From assembly GCA_937903005.1 (NCBI GenBank), contig CALFNR010000181.1:1-33988 (forward strand): a stretch of DNA of 33,988 bases, read 5' to 3'. This DNA comes from Clostridium_AI sp002297865. Its GTDB lineage: Bacteria > Bacillota > Clostridia > Lachnospirales > Lachnospiraceae. The notes under the pieces were generated by a model that searched no databases, was not told the origin of the DNA, and worked only from the letters and a program-made list of their open reading frames with translations. Shown piece after piece: positions 17,188 through 25,807 of the stretch. Both the position numbers and the translations under genes were made by a program. Numbering within the stretch: position 1 is the first letter of the stretch; each line of letters begins with the position of its first letter.

Positions 17188-17991
17188 CTAAATAAATAAT
17201 ACTACTAGTAAGTATACGATTGGCGCAGTAAATAAAATACTATCAAATCGATCCATAATTCCACCATGACCTGGAATTAATTTCCCATAATCTTTTATGT
17301 CATGGTTTCGCTTCACTGCAGATGCTGCCAAATCACCAAATTGTGCAATAATTGAGCCACAACAACCTATGGCAGCAAACAGTAACTGAGGATTCGTAAA
17401 GTCCCCTATTAATTTATCTTTTAAAATGGTTGCATACAAGAAGCCTAACAATCCTGCCCCAATGACTCCGCCTACGCATCCCTCAATCGTCTTTTTCGGA
17501 CTGAGTTTTGAAGGCAGCTTATGCTTACCAATCAACATTCCAACGCAATATGCGCATGTATCCGACCCCCATGCTGCAATGAAGATTAACCATACGGTTA
17601 AAGCTCCTGAAGGTTTAATACGTACCTGATAAATATAAGACAATAGTACTGTTACGTATACAAAGCCTAACAATGCCAGACTTACCTGCTCTGTAACAAA
17701 TTTAGGATACATAACAACATATACGGCTAATATTGCAATAAGAAACATAACCGTAAATATCATAATATAGTCTGTTAACTGATAAAATAATAAAATCTCG
17801 TATCCTATACTGGCAACATACCCTAAAAAAGCTAGTGGTGTTTTATTCAGTTTCACCGCACGATATAACTCAAACTGTCCTATTAATGAAATAGCAGCTA
17901 TGAATAGAAGTAATACATTGCCTCCTGTAATAATGGTTGCTAACATAATTGCCAACAATACAATTCCACTTATTAATCTAGTTACAAACAT
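17188..17991 (-). CDS. cdsA: Phosphatidate cytidylyltransferase (CDP-diglyceride synthase)
   Basis: This integral membrane enzyme makes CDP-diacylglycerol from CTP and phosphatidic acid, the branch point for anionic phospholipids. It has 267 residues with about eight hydrophobic segments. The complete CDP-diglyceride synthase signature runs from S224 to D250: S-A-V-K-R, then K-D, then GHGGIMDRFD. The ATG at 17991 has GGAGG 5 bases upstream, and the uppS stop is only 9 bases away. The family match is firm. Confidence 0.95.
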   Translation of the reverse strand: MFVTRLISGIVLLAIMLATIITGGNVLLLFIAAISLIGQFELYRAVKLNKTPLAFLGYVASIGYEILLFYQLTDYIMIFTVMFLIAILAVYVVMYPKFVTEQVSLALLGFVYVTVLLSYIYQVRIKPSGALTVWLIFIAAWGSDTCAYCVGMLIGKHKLPSKLSPKKTIEGCVGGVIGAGLLGFLYATILKDKLIGDFTNPQLLFAAIGCCGSIIAQFGDLAASAVKRNHDIKDYGKLIPGHGGIMDRFDSILFTAPIVYLLVVLFI

Positions 17992-18000
17992 ACCTACCTC

Positions 18001-18708
18001 CTATACTCCGCCAAAGCGTCGGTCTCTTTTATTATAGAATGCAATTGCCTTTTCTAAGTCTTCTTTCGTGAAGTCAGGCCACAGCACATCAGTGAAATAG
18101 AACTCAGAATAAGCAAGCTGCCACAACAAGTAATTGGAAATTCTCTGTTCTCCACTTGTTCGAATCATAAGATCTGGATCTGGTATATCCGCTGTGTCCA
18201 GGTAAGAACAAATCTTATCTTGATCGATGTCCTCGACTTTTAAAGTTCCCTCTTTGACCTGCTGTGCTATGTTTCGTACTGCACGAGTTATTTCATCACG
18301 TCCTCCATAATTAAGAGCAACTTGAAAATTCAAACCTTTATTATTCTTTGATTGTTCTTCCAAATTTTCAATAGCCTTTACGATATCGTCTTTTAAACCG
18401 CTTCTATCCCCTATGACACGCACGCGCATATCATTCTTTTTACTTATTTCTAAACAGTTTTTCAAATAATCACGAAGTAATTTCATAATTGCATTTATTT
18501 CATCTTCTGGTCTCTTCCAGTTCTCTGTTGAAAATGCATAAACAGTTAAATACTTAATGCCCATTCTCCACGCTTCTTCGCAGATTTTTTCAACTGTTTT
18601 GGCCCCTTGTACATGACCGTACTTTCTAGGCATGAGCCTCTTCTTTGCCCATCTTCCATTACCATCTAAAATAATCGCAACATGTTTTGGAATCGTAAGT
18701 CCTTCCAT
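18001..18708 (-). CDS. uppS: Isoprenyl transferase (undecaprenyl diphosphate synthase)
   Basis: This is a cis-prenyltransferase that builds undecaprenyl diphosphate, the lipid carrier for peptidoglycan and wall polymers. It has 235 residues. The catalytic D15 sits in AIILDGNGRWAKKR, and YAFSTENWKRP and the C-terminal DLMIRTSGEQRISNYLLWQ are family hallmarks. The ATG at 18708 follows a strong CGGAGG site. It is first after the frr terminator, so it needs its own promoter or read-through; no convincing promoter is visible. Its product links the isoprenoid genes downstream with cell-wall synthesis. Confidence 0.95.
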   Translation of the reverse strand: MEGLTIPKHVAIILDGNGRWAKKRLMPRKYGHVQGAKTVEKICEEAWRMGIKYLTVYAFSTENWKRPEDEINAIMKLLRDYLKNCLEISKKNDMRVRVIGDRSGLKDDIVKAIENLEEQSKNNKGLNFQVALNYGGRDEITRAVRNIAQQVKEGTLKVEDIDQDKICSYLDTADIPDPDLMIRTSGEQRISNYLLWQLAYSEFYFTDVLWPDFTKEDLEKAIAFYNKRDRRFGGV

Positions 18709-18751
18709 CTTCTACCTCCGGTTAAACAGAAATATGCTTAACATACTTCCC

Positions 18752-18791
18752 TAAAATACAACAAAGACGCATTTTGTTACCAAAACACGTC
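18752..18791 (-). terminator. Terminator between frr and uppS
   Basis: On the minus strand an 11-bp stem (arms 18781-18791 and 18766-18776, two G-U pairs in RNA) closes a GUAA tetraloop and is followed by TTTGTTGTATTTT. The T-tract is interrupted, so read-through is possible. A second, bulged hairpin lies upstream within about 18815-18850. Confidence 0.6.
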
Positions 18792-18868
18792 CTTTTGTTT
18801 TGCGATAGTTTCAAGCAAGCTTCTACAAGCGTTGCGTCTTGCAACCACGCTAACACTAATACATCCTC

Positions 18869-19423
18869 TTATACTGTAAGGATTTCTTTTGATTTTGCTT
18901 CGATAGCTTTATCCACTTCGTCTACATATTTATCTGTCAATTTTTGAACTTTATCTTCATATGATTTGCATTCATCATCTGTGATTTCATTAGCTTTATT
19001 GGCTTTTTTAAAGGAATCGTTTGCATCACGACGTACGTTACGAAGCGCAACTTTTGCATTTTCGCCCTTTTTCTTTACGTCTTTTACTAATTCCTTTCTT
19101 CTTTCCTCAGTTAACTCAGGAAAAACTAGACGAATGTTTTTACCATCGTTACTTGGTGTTAAACCAAGGTCAGAAGCTAGAATTGCTTTTTCAATTTCTT
19201 TAATAAGACTTGCTTCCCATGGCTGAATCTGAATCACACGAGCTTCTGGAACTGTAATATTGGCAACAGATTGTAAACCAGATGGCTGTCCATAATAATC
19301 AACTTTAAGTTTATCTAAAATATGTGGATTTGCTCTTCCTGCACGGATTGTAACATATTCATCATTTAATGTCTGTAACGTTTTTTTCATTTTTCCTTCA
19401 AATTGTTCTAATTTTGCATCCAT
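18869..19423 (-). CDS. frr: Ribosome recycling factor
   Basis: Frr works with EF-G to split the post-termination ribosome. The 184-residue length is standard. Marks include the start KLEQFEGKMKKTL, the conserved IRAGRANP (about 26-33), the central beta domain (VDYYGQPSGLQSVANI) and the long C-terminal helices with RRDAND. The ATG at 19423 has AGGAGG about 8 bases upstream. It follows pyrH by 19 bases, the classic pyrH-frr pair. Confidence 0.96.
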   Translation of the reverse strand: MDAKLEQFEGKMKKTLQTLNDEYVTIRAGRANPHILDKLKVDYYGQPSGLQSVANITVPEARVIQIQPWEASLIKEIEKAILASDLGLTPSNDGKNIRLVFPELTEERRKELVKDVKKKGENAKVALRNVRRDANDSFKKANKANEITDDECKSYEDKVQKLTDKYVDEVDKAIEAKSKEILTV

Positions 19424-19442
19424 TTTCTAATTCCTCCTGAAA

Positions 19443-20147
19443 CTAAACGGTAACTCTTGTTCCGTTAAATGTACCATATAAGGTATTTACAATACTATCT
19501 TTATCATTTAAAGCAAACACTAGTAATGGAACCTTATTCTCCATGCACATAATGGTTGCAGTTAAATCTATTACTTGAAGTTTTTTATCCAATACTTCCT
19601 GAATGGATACTTCATCATAACGTTTTGCGTTGGCATTCACTTTCGGATCACTATCATACACACCATCAATCGCTTTTGCAAGTAGAATTGCATCTGCCTC
19701 CATCTCAATTGCACGTAAGGCAACGCCTGTGTCAGTTGAGAAATAAGGGTGTCCTGTTCCACCTGCAAAGAAAACTGCTTTTCCACTCTTAAATGCCTCA
19801 TTGGCGGCATCTTTAGAAAATAAAGCTGTCATACTGCCACAAGCAAACGGTGTAAAAATCTCTGTCTCTAAACCAACGGAACGAAAAATCTCTGAGGTGT
19901 AAATACAATTCATAACAGTGGCAAGCATTCCTATTTGATCGGCTTTTGTTCTGTCAATCGTCTCACTTGTTCTGCCTCTCCAGAAATTACCACCACCGAT
20001 TACAATACCAACTTCCATTCCTTTATCAGCAACTGCTTTTACTTGTTTTGCTACTTCTACACAAGTAGCTTCGTCAAAACCATGTTTTTTCTCACCGGCT
20101 AAAGCCTCTCCACTGAGTTTTAATAGTACTCTTTTATAGTCTGCCAT
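19443..20147 (-). CDS. pyrH: Uridylate kinase
   Basis: PyrH phosphorylates UMP to UDP, supplying pyrimidine nucleotides and UDP-sugars. The 234-residue protein of the amino-acid kinase fold shows KRVLLKLSGEALAG, VIGGGNFWRG and FFAGGTGHPYFSTDT. The ATG at 20147 is preferred to the in-frame TTG at 20153, because AGGAG is 8 bases before the ATG but only 2 before the TTG. No rpsB or tsf lies upstream, unlike the usual bacterial order; a deacetylase gene is there instead. Confidence 0.96.
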   Translation of the reverse strand: MADYKRVLLKLSGEALAGEKKHGFDEATCVEVAKQVKAVADKGMEVGIVIGGGNFWRGRTSETIDRTKADQIGMLATVMNCIYTSEIFRSVGLETEIFTPFACGSMTALFSKDAANEAFKSGKAVFFAGGTGHPYFSTDTGVALRAIEMEADAILLAKAIDGVYDSDPKVNANAKRYDEVSIQEVLDKKLQVIDLTATIMCMENKVPLLVFALNDKDSIVNTLYGTFNGTRVTV

Positions 20148-20257
20148 CTTCAAAACTCCTAACTTACTAATTTTTAGTCATAAATATTTAAGTATTACCT
20201 CTTTCATGTACTCTTTTATCATCCATGTGTCTACTGATTAACTGGCTGTCTTAAATG

Positions 20258-21226
20258 TTACTTATTCTCCACCTTGACGTGCTGAACCAATGGGGTATCA
20301 CCGTCTATTGGCAAAATATCAACCTTCATTTTCTTTAGCTTTTTTAATAAGTCCGGAAGCATCTCTACGGTCTTATCTTTTTCTGAAGCATCATGCATTA
20401 ATACAACGGATGTGTTATGTATCTCAACATCCTTTAATACATTATTGATCATTTGCTTTTTTGTCAAGTCTTTTCCAGTGGCATCCCCACTCATTGCATT
20501 CCAGTCAAAATAGACAGAACCACGTTTTGTTAATCCACTTGCTAATGATTTCATGGATACTTTACTTATTGTATTACTTGTGCCACCTGGAAAACGATAA
20601 TAAACAGGTCGTACCCCTGTTACATCATACAATAATTTTTTTATCTTTCTATAATCCTGGAAAAATGCTTTCTTAGATTCATATATCTCATTATATTTGT
20701 GAGAATAGGAATGCATACCCAAAGTGTGTCCTTCCTCCACGATGCGTTTGTACATCGACTTGGAAAAATCATCTTCTTTTCCTATAACAAAAAAGGTAGC
20801 ATGAACATCATACTCTTTTAAAATATCTAATACTTTTTCTGTATTTTTACTAGGTCCATCATCAAATGTCAAATAAACCCTCTTATTCACATTATCTTTT
20901 TTGCTCGTCTGGTGCTGTTTATCTGTCTGCTTATCAACCTTGTCCTTCTTGTCCTTCTTACTCACCTTAGAACCAGACTGCTCTTTATCTAATTCAGCAT
21001 GCCCTGCTTCATTTTCTGCCCCCTGCACCATAACAGCCTTATCTTTCGGTCCTTGGACTCTACGGTTAAAACAGATTCCTATTATAAAGCAGATGTTAAG
21101 TATGAAGAAAAAACCTCCTAAAACAGCCCATCTCTTTATAACACTATTTTTTTTCTTATTGCCATTTTGTGAAAAACTGTAGCCACCTTCGATGATTTTT
21201 TTTGTGTCGTCTTGTGACTTTCTCAT
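20258..21226 (-). CDS. Membrane-anchored polysaccharide deacetylase (NodB/PgdA type)
   Basis: This 322-residue protein has a cytoplasmic N-terminus, one membrane helix (about 33-53), a Lys/Asp/Gln-rich linker (60-112) and an extracellular NodB domain. The five deacetylase motifs are present: TFDDGP (120-125), H172-S-Y-S-H176, RFPGG (211-215), DWN (241-243) and LMHD (276-279). Such enzymes remove acetyl groups from peptidoglycan sugars and often give lysozyme resistance; the exact substrate is inferred. The ATG at 21226 has GAGAGGA upstream and a good extended -10 promoter. It is divergent from an LTA-synthase-type gene, which also points to envelope work. Confidence 0.9.
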   Translation of the reverse strand: MRKSQDDTKKIIEGGYSFSQNGNKKKNSVIKRWAVLGGFFFILNICFIIGICFNRRVQGPKDKAVMVQGAENEAGHAELDKEQSGSKVSKKDKKDKVDKQTDKQHQTSKKDNVNKRVYLTFDDGPSKNTEKVLDILKEYDVHATFFVIGKEDDFSKSMYKRIVEEGHTLGMHSYSHKYNEIYESKKAFFQDYRKIKKLLYDVTGVRPVYYRFPGGTSNTISKVSMKSLASGLTKRGSVYFDWNAMSGDATGKDLTKKQMINNVLKDVEIHNTSVVLMHDASEKDKTVEMLPDLLKKLKKMKVDILPIDGDTPLVQHVKVENK

Positions 21227-21255
21227 TAAACCATCCTCTCTTCACACTATTAAAC

Positions 21256-21284
21256 ATTCTATCACACTTTTATTTATTTTCCAA
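21256..21284 (-). promoter_or_regulatory. Promoter of the polysaccharide deacetylase gene
   Basis: On the minus strand, TTGGAA (21284-21279), a 17-base spacer and TAGAAT (21261-21256) have TG one base before the -10. Confidence 0.65.
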
Positions 21285-21323
21285 ATGAATTATGATCATT
21301 TTCTTAAAAATACTTTTCCCATA

Positions 21324-21351
21324 TTGCATTCCTTTTTCATTTTGCTATAAT
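21324..21351 (+). promoter_or_regulatory. Promoter of the LTA-synthase-type gene
   Basis: TTGCAT (21324-21329), a 16-base spacer and a perfect TATAAT (21346-21351) with extended TGC lie 33 bases before the ATG. Confidence 0.75.
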
Positions 21352-21384
21352 GTAAAGCGAATCTGAAAGTAGGAGCGTAAGTAT

Positions 21385-23385
21385 ATGAAACATACAATAA
21401 ATTTTAAGAAAGTATATCAGAATGTCGTATTCCAATATGCCATTCTTTCGCTTGTTATTAACATAATACTGGAGATTATGAACCGACGTTCCTTATTAGG
21501 AAGTTTTCGATTCATGTTCCGCTCTCCAATTGTATTTATGTATAATACAATCATCGTATTTTTGACGCTATCACTTGGACTTTTAATGAAAAGAAGGATA
21601 TTTGCCACCACCGTTATATCGTTAATATGGATGGTTTTAGGTACGACTAACTGTATTATCCTTGGATTTCGTTCCACACCGTTTTCAGCAATCGATACGA
21701 TTATGATAAAGAATGCACTGGAATTATTTAATTTATACTTCACACCATTGGAATTTATACTTCTTGTCGCAGGATTTATTTTCGCTATTTTGGCATTAGT
21801 CGTATTATGGCGCAAAGCACCTGTTCGCGCGAAGAGAAATAACTTTATAAAGTATGCAATTATGATTGTCGTATTATTTGCAGCTGAGCTGTTATTCACT
21901 CACATTAATATAAACGCTAAAATTTTAAGTTCTAATTTTGAAAATCTGTCTTATGCTTATAAAAATTATGGGTTTGCTTACTGTTTCACGAACAGTATTG
22001 TAGACGTTGGAATTTCAAAACCTTCTAATTATAGCGAAAAGACTGTGAATGAAATTACAGAACCAATGATTACTGGCAAAGAAAACAGCGAAACAGACAA
22101 GACACAAAAGAAAGATAAAAAGCCAAATGTAATCTTTATACAGCTCGAATCCTTCTTTGATGTGAATTATGTAAATGATGTTACATTTTCAGAGAATCCG
22201 ATTCCTTACTTTACGAATCTAAAAGAAAACTACACTAGTGGTTTTCTGAAAGTTCCTTCAGTAGGTGCTGGTACTGCCAATACAGAATTCGAAGTATTAA
22301 CTGGAATGAGCACAGCGTTTTTCGGTGCTGGTGAGTATCCATTTAAAACTATATTAACAAAGAAAACTTGTGAAAGCATGGCTTATTTATTCTCGTCACA
22401 AAATTACGCCACCCATGCAATTCACAACAATGATGGAACATTTTACAGCAGAAACAAAGTATATGCGAATCTAGGATTTGATACGTTTACTCCAATGGAA
22501 TATATGTATAATTTAGAAAAGAATCCTAGGGGCTGGGCCAAAGATAATATTCTGCCAGAAGAAATATTTAAATGTATTGATTCTACAGAGGAAAGTGATT
22601 TCGTCTTCACTGTAAGTGTGCAAGGACATGGCCGTTATCCATCCGAACAGATTGATCCAACACAGACAATTACAATTAGTGGAAATAACCACAAAAAGAC
22701 TTCATTTGAATATTATGCAAATCAAATTCATGAAATGGATCAGATGATCGGCAATCTAATTGATCAGATAGAAGAAAGTGAAGAACCTACTGTATTAGTT
22801 CTTTACGGAGATCATCTTCCAACACTTGGTTTAGATGAGTCTCGTCTTGAAAATGCCAATATGTACGAGACTGAATATGTGATTTGGGATAATATCGGAC
22901 TTAAGAAGCAAGATGAAGATTTGTATTCTTACCAGTTAAGCACAAAAGTGTTTGAAGAATTAAAACAGCCCCTTGGTATCATGCAAGAATTTCATAAAGA
23001 GTATGCAAATAAGGATAAGGATCTTTACCATAAGGATATGGAATTACTTGAATACGATTTACTTTACGGAAATCAGTACACTTATTCTAACGGTTTAACC
23101 GCTTACGAACCAGCCAACATGCAGATGGGTATTGATAAAATCAGCCTTTCTTCTATTAAAAAAGAAGCGAATACGGAAAAAACTTATATTGTAACCGGCA
23201 AGAATTTTAATCAGTATACAACTATATTCATAAACGATAAACAGGTAAGCACAGAGTTTATAGATGAACATCAAGTAAAAGTTAAGGATGTATCCTTAAC
23301 CGACGGAGACAGGGTATCATCTGCTCAAGTTGGAGATGACCATATTCCGTTAGCATTTACTAATGAACTGCTCGTGCAAAGCTAA
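21385..23385 (+). CDS. LTA synthase family sulfatase-fold phosphoglycerol transferase
   Basis: This 666-residue membrane enzyme has about five N-terminal membrane helices (15-175) and an extracellular sulfatase-fold domain (about 245-500). Metal and catalytic residues of LtaS/MdoB-type enzymes are visible: E255 (FIQLES), T297 in VGAGTANTEF, H415 (VQGHGRYP) and D476-H477 (YGDHLP). These enzymes transfer phosphoglycerol from phosphatidylglycerol onto teichoic acids or glycans; whether this one makes lipoteichoic acid is not shown. The last 70 residues look like a small beta-sandwich (YIVTGKNFNQYTTIFIN) of IPT/TIG style. The ATG at 21385 has AGGAG about 10 bases upstream. It is monocistronic, with a terminator directly after it. 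Confidence 0.88.
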   Translation: MKHTINFKKVYQNVVFQYAILSLVINIILEIMNRRSLLGSFRFMFRSPIVFMYNTIIVFLTLSLGLLMKRRIFATTVISLIWMVLGTTNCIILGFRSTPFSAIDTIMIKNALELFNLYFTPLEFILLVAGFIFAILALVVLWRKAPVRAKRNNFIKYAIMIVVLFAAELLFTHININAKILSSNFENLSYAYKNYGFAYCFTNSIVDVGISKPSNYSEKTVNEITEPMITGKENSETDKTQKKDKKPNVIFIQLESFFDVNYVNDVTFSENPIPYFTNLKENYTSGFLKVPSVGAGTANTEFEVLTGMSTAFFGAGEYPFKTILTKKTCESMAYLFSSQNYATHAIHNNDGTFYSRNKVYANLGFDTFTPMEYMYNLEKNPRGWAKDNILPEEIFKCIDSTEESDFVFTVSVQGHGRYPSEQIDPTQTITISGNNHKKTSFEYYANQIHEMDQMIGNLIDQIEESEEPTVLVLYGDHLPTLGLDESRLENANMYETEYVIWDNIGLKKQDEDLYSYQLSTKVFEELKQPLGIMQEFHKEYANKDKDLYHKDMELLEYDLLYGNQYTYSNGLTAYEPANMQMGIDKISLSSIKKEANTEKTYIVTGKNFNQYTTIFINDKQVSTEFIDEHQVKVKDVSLTDGDRVSSAQVGDDHIPLAFTNELLVQS

Positions 23386-23430
23386 TAAATATTATATTTT
23401 CCGACATTTTTGCAAACAATGCAATTTATG

Positions 23431-23465
23431 CAGCACCTAAATATCAGGTGCTGTATTTTTTATTT
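23431..23465 (+). terminator. Terminator after the LTA-synthase-type gene
   Basis: A perfect 8-bp stem CAGCACCT / AGGTGCTG (23431-23438, 23446-23453) with a 7-base loop is followed by TATTTTTTATTTT. Confidence 0.85.
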
Positions 23466-23587
23466 TATTTTTCCTGTGTAAATAGAAAAAATGAAGGATT
23501 GATAATTATTTCTTTCATTTATAGCCCGAAATGGTTTATATTACCATGCGTATTTGCAGTTTTTTTATAGATTTCTTTCTTTTATTC

Positions 23588-23596
23588 TGTTATGAT
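23588..23596 (+). promoter_or_regulatory. Possible extended -10 promoter of the symporter gene
   Basis: TG-T-TATGAT (23588-23596) lies about 30 bases before the ATG; no good -35 box is seen. The rest of the 23466-23587 gap is AT-rich with no gene. Confidence 0.4.
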
Positions 23597-23625
23597 ATTT
23601 CCAGCACAATCGGGAGGTACTTATT

Positions 23626-24885
23626 ATGAAAAAGAGAAAAATATCCTTTTCAATGACAATTTTATTATCGTTACTGCTTGGTGTAATAGCAGGTCTCATC
23701 CTTCAAAATCATGCTAACATAGCAACAACATATATCCAGCCAGTTGGTACAGTATTTCTAAATCTGCTAAAAATGATTGTTGTACCAGTTGTTCTGTTCT
23801 CGATTATCCAAGGTATCATTTCCTTAAAGGATATCAAAAAAGTTGGTTCCATCGGACTTAAGACTGTACTATTTTACTTAGGAACCACTGCATTAGCAGT
23901 ATTTATAGGCATATTCTTTGCCAACATAACATCTGTAGGAAATGGTTATGTATTAGACAGAACTGCTCTTTCCACTGTGGGAACAGCAGAATCTATCTCT
24001 TTTATAGATACACTTGTCAACATGTTTCCTTCTAACTGGGTGGCGCCACTAGTGAATGCTTCCATGCTGCAAGTTATTGTACTTGCACTATTCTTTGGTT
24101 TTGGAATCATCCAGGTTGGCGAAAAAGGTAAACCAGTTGCTGATATGGTAGACAGTTTTGCAAGTGTATCCGCAGCTGTTATGGAAAACATTTTAAAGTT
24201 ATCACCTGTGGGTGTCTTCGCTTTAATTACACCTGTTATTGCAACCAATGGACCAAGTGTTCTATTACCACTGTTAAAACTAATCTTTGTAGTGTATCTT
24301 GCAAGTGTCGTTCATATGGTTTTCGTCTACTCTACATGTGTTCGTGTCGTTGGAGGCATAAAACCTGCTACATTTTTCAAGGAAATGTTACCAGCCATGT
24401 TATTCGCTTTCTCAAGTGCAAGTTCCATTGGAACACTTCCTATCAATATGGAATGTACAAAGAAATTAGGTGCAAGAAAGGATGTCAGAAGTTTCGTGTT
24501 GCCGTTAGGTGCTACCATCAATATGGACGGAACCTGTATCTACCAAGGCGTATGTGCAATCTTTATAGCTCAAATCTTCGGAATCGATCTTGCTATTTCA
24601 CAGCAGCTTATGATCGTGTTAACTGCTACCCTCGCTTCTGTGGGAACTGCTGGTGTTCCTGGCGCTGGCGTTATCATGCTCACTATGGTATTACAAAGCG
24701 CAGGACTTCCACTAGAAGGAATCGCCCTTATTACTGGTGTGGATCGTATTCTAGATATGGCTAGAACCACTGTTAATATTACAGGAGACGCTGCCTGTAC
24801 ATTATGTATCAGCTATTTAGAAGAAAAGAAAGAACGAAGTAACAATCCAGATGATTATGATGATACGACTGTGTATGAAGGTTAG
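23626..24885 (+). CDS. Dicarboxylate/amino acid:cation symporter (DAACS, GltP/GltT type)
   Basis: This 419-residue transporter takes up acidic amino acids or C4-dicarboxylates with sodium or protons. The family's signature regions are present: AFSSASSIGTLPINME (re-entrant loop HP1, usually serine-rich), ATINMDGTCIYQ (the NMDGT cation site) and GVPGAGVIMLTMVL (HP2). The C-terminal helix has D-R-x-x-D-M-x-R-T-x-x-N-x-x-G-D. About eight membrane helices are predicted. The ATG at 23626 has GGGAGG about 9 bases upstream. It stands alone between two terminators; the substrate cannot be settled by eye. Confidence 0.93.
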   Translation: MKKRKISFSMTILLSLLLGVIAGLILQNHANIATTYIQPVGTVFLNLLKMIVVPVVLFSIIQGIISLKDIKKVGSIGLKTVLFYLGTTALAVFIGIFFANITSVGNGYVLDRTALSTVGTAESISFIDTLVNMFPSNWVAPLVNASMLQVIVLALFFGFGIIQVGEKGKPVADMVDSFASVSAAVMENILKLSPVGVFALITPVIATNGPSVLLPLLKLIFVVYLASVVHMVFVYSTCVRVVGGIKPATFFKEMLPAMLFAFSSASSIGTLPINMECTKKLGARKDVRSFVLPLGATINMDGTCIYQGVCAIFIAQIFGIDLAISQQLMIVLTATLASVGTAGVPGAGVIMLTMVLQSAGLPLEGIALITGVDRILDMARTTVNITGDAACTLCISYLEEKKERSNNPDDYDDTTVYEG

Positions 24886-24894
24886 GTTGTAAAT

Positions 24895-24934
24895 AGAGGC
24901 AGAATTCGTTGCTTAACAAACGAATTCTGCCTCT
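24895..24934. terminator. Bidirectional terminator between convergent genes
   Basis: A perfect 16-bp stem (24895-24910 and 24919-24934, 8-base loop) lies 9 bases after the symporter stop and 30 bases after the stop of the opposing TPR gene. The T-tracts are short (TCTTTC on plus, ATTTAC on minus). Confidence 0.75.
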
Positions 24935-24964
24935 TCTTTCATCCAGTTATAAAGCTGTTTTCAT

Positions 24965-25738
24965 TTATGATGTAATTCGCTTTATCCTTTCCTTCACTTC
25001 TTCGTCTTGCGTCAAATCATAAACCATCAAATAGCATTCTGCCGCTTCTTGTAAGTGCCCTTTTTTCTCTTCACTTTTTCCAACTTCATACAAAAGTCCC
25101 AATGTGTTAGAAGGTGCCGCAACTGGTATCTGCACCCCACTTATCAACTTCTGAAGCTCATAAACATTGTACTTTGTTCGCTGTCTTTCCAACGCATTCT
25201 CAAGATACCCCAGTTCACTTTCCGCATTATCCGTCCGAAAAAACAGATTACTGTATTCATATAACGCTTCTGCTATCTTTGGCTCATAGGTCTCTACATA
25301 ATAGAAGCCAAGATTTCGGTAAAAGCGTGCCATAGTCGCACGACTACACAGATACGGATAAAGAGAAAGTGTATTATTCAGTACCTCTGGCAGCTTTCCT
25401 TGCTTTTTCTCTAGCTCAATCTTTGCAAATTTAGCATCCAAATCTACAGGATTCCATCGCTCTGCTTTCTGGTAGGCATCATAAGCTTTTTCCAATTTTC
25501 CATCCTCTACAAATTTATTTCCAAGCTCTAAATACCAAAGATTCATAGGTTCTTCCGCTAATTTAAAATCTGAATCCTTCTGATAAAACTGGTATAAGTA
25601 TAGTTCCATTATATGATTAAAACTAAAACACTTCTCTGTTTGATATTTAAGTTCCAGTTCCGTTAACTGTTCTTCTAAATGCTTCACTACTAATCCCTCC
25701 AGCAATCTTTCACAACTATATTCCTTATTACAAAACAA
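24965..25738 (-). CDS. TPR-repeat protein, N-terminus uncertain
   Basis: This 257-residue all-helical protein has tetratricopeptide-like repeats (LELGNKFVEDGKLEKAYDAYQKAERWNP; LLYEVGKSEEKKGHLQEAAECYL) and is probably a protein-interaction or regulatory scaffold. The TTG at 25738 is the only possible start codon in the frame after the upstream stop, but it has no ribosome binding site. The open frame continues upstream for 23 codons to the stop of the diguanylate cyclase gene. That upstream stretch (IIRGVCTRKE...), joined to NKEYSCERLLEGLVVKHL, resembles the end of an XRE-type helix-turn-helix followed by TPRs (inference). It may be a 5'-truncated transcriptional regulator, or be translated by read-through. 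Confidence 0.6.
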   Translation of the reverse strand: MFCNKEYSCERLLEGLVVKHLEEQLTELELKYQTEKCFSFNHIMELYLYQFYQKDSDFKLAEEPMNLWYLELGNKFVEDGKLEKAYDAYQKAERWNPVDLDAKFAKIELEKKQGKLPEVLNNTLSLYPYLCSRATMARFYRNLGFYYVETYEPKIAEALYEYSNLFFRTDNAESELGYLENALERQRTKYNVYELQKLISGVQIPVAAPSNTLGLLYEVGKSEEKKGHLQEAAECYLMVYDLTQDEEVKERIKRITS

Positions 25739-25807
25739 AGAGGCAATTGCACACGATACTGATTCTTTACGCGTACAAACACCTCTTATAATACCTGCAA
25801 AATTTCT

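Noticed and set aside
24336..24764. 142-codon plus-strand open frame within the symporter gene
   Set aside because: It is an alternative frame of a clear transporter gene, with unnatural Cys/Arg/Tyr-rich sequence.
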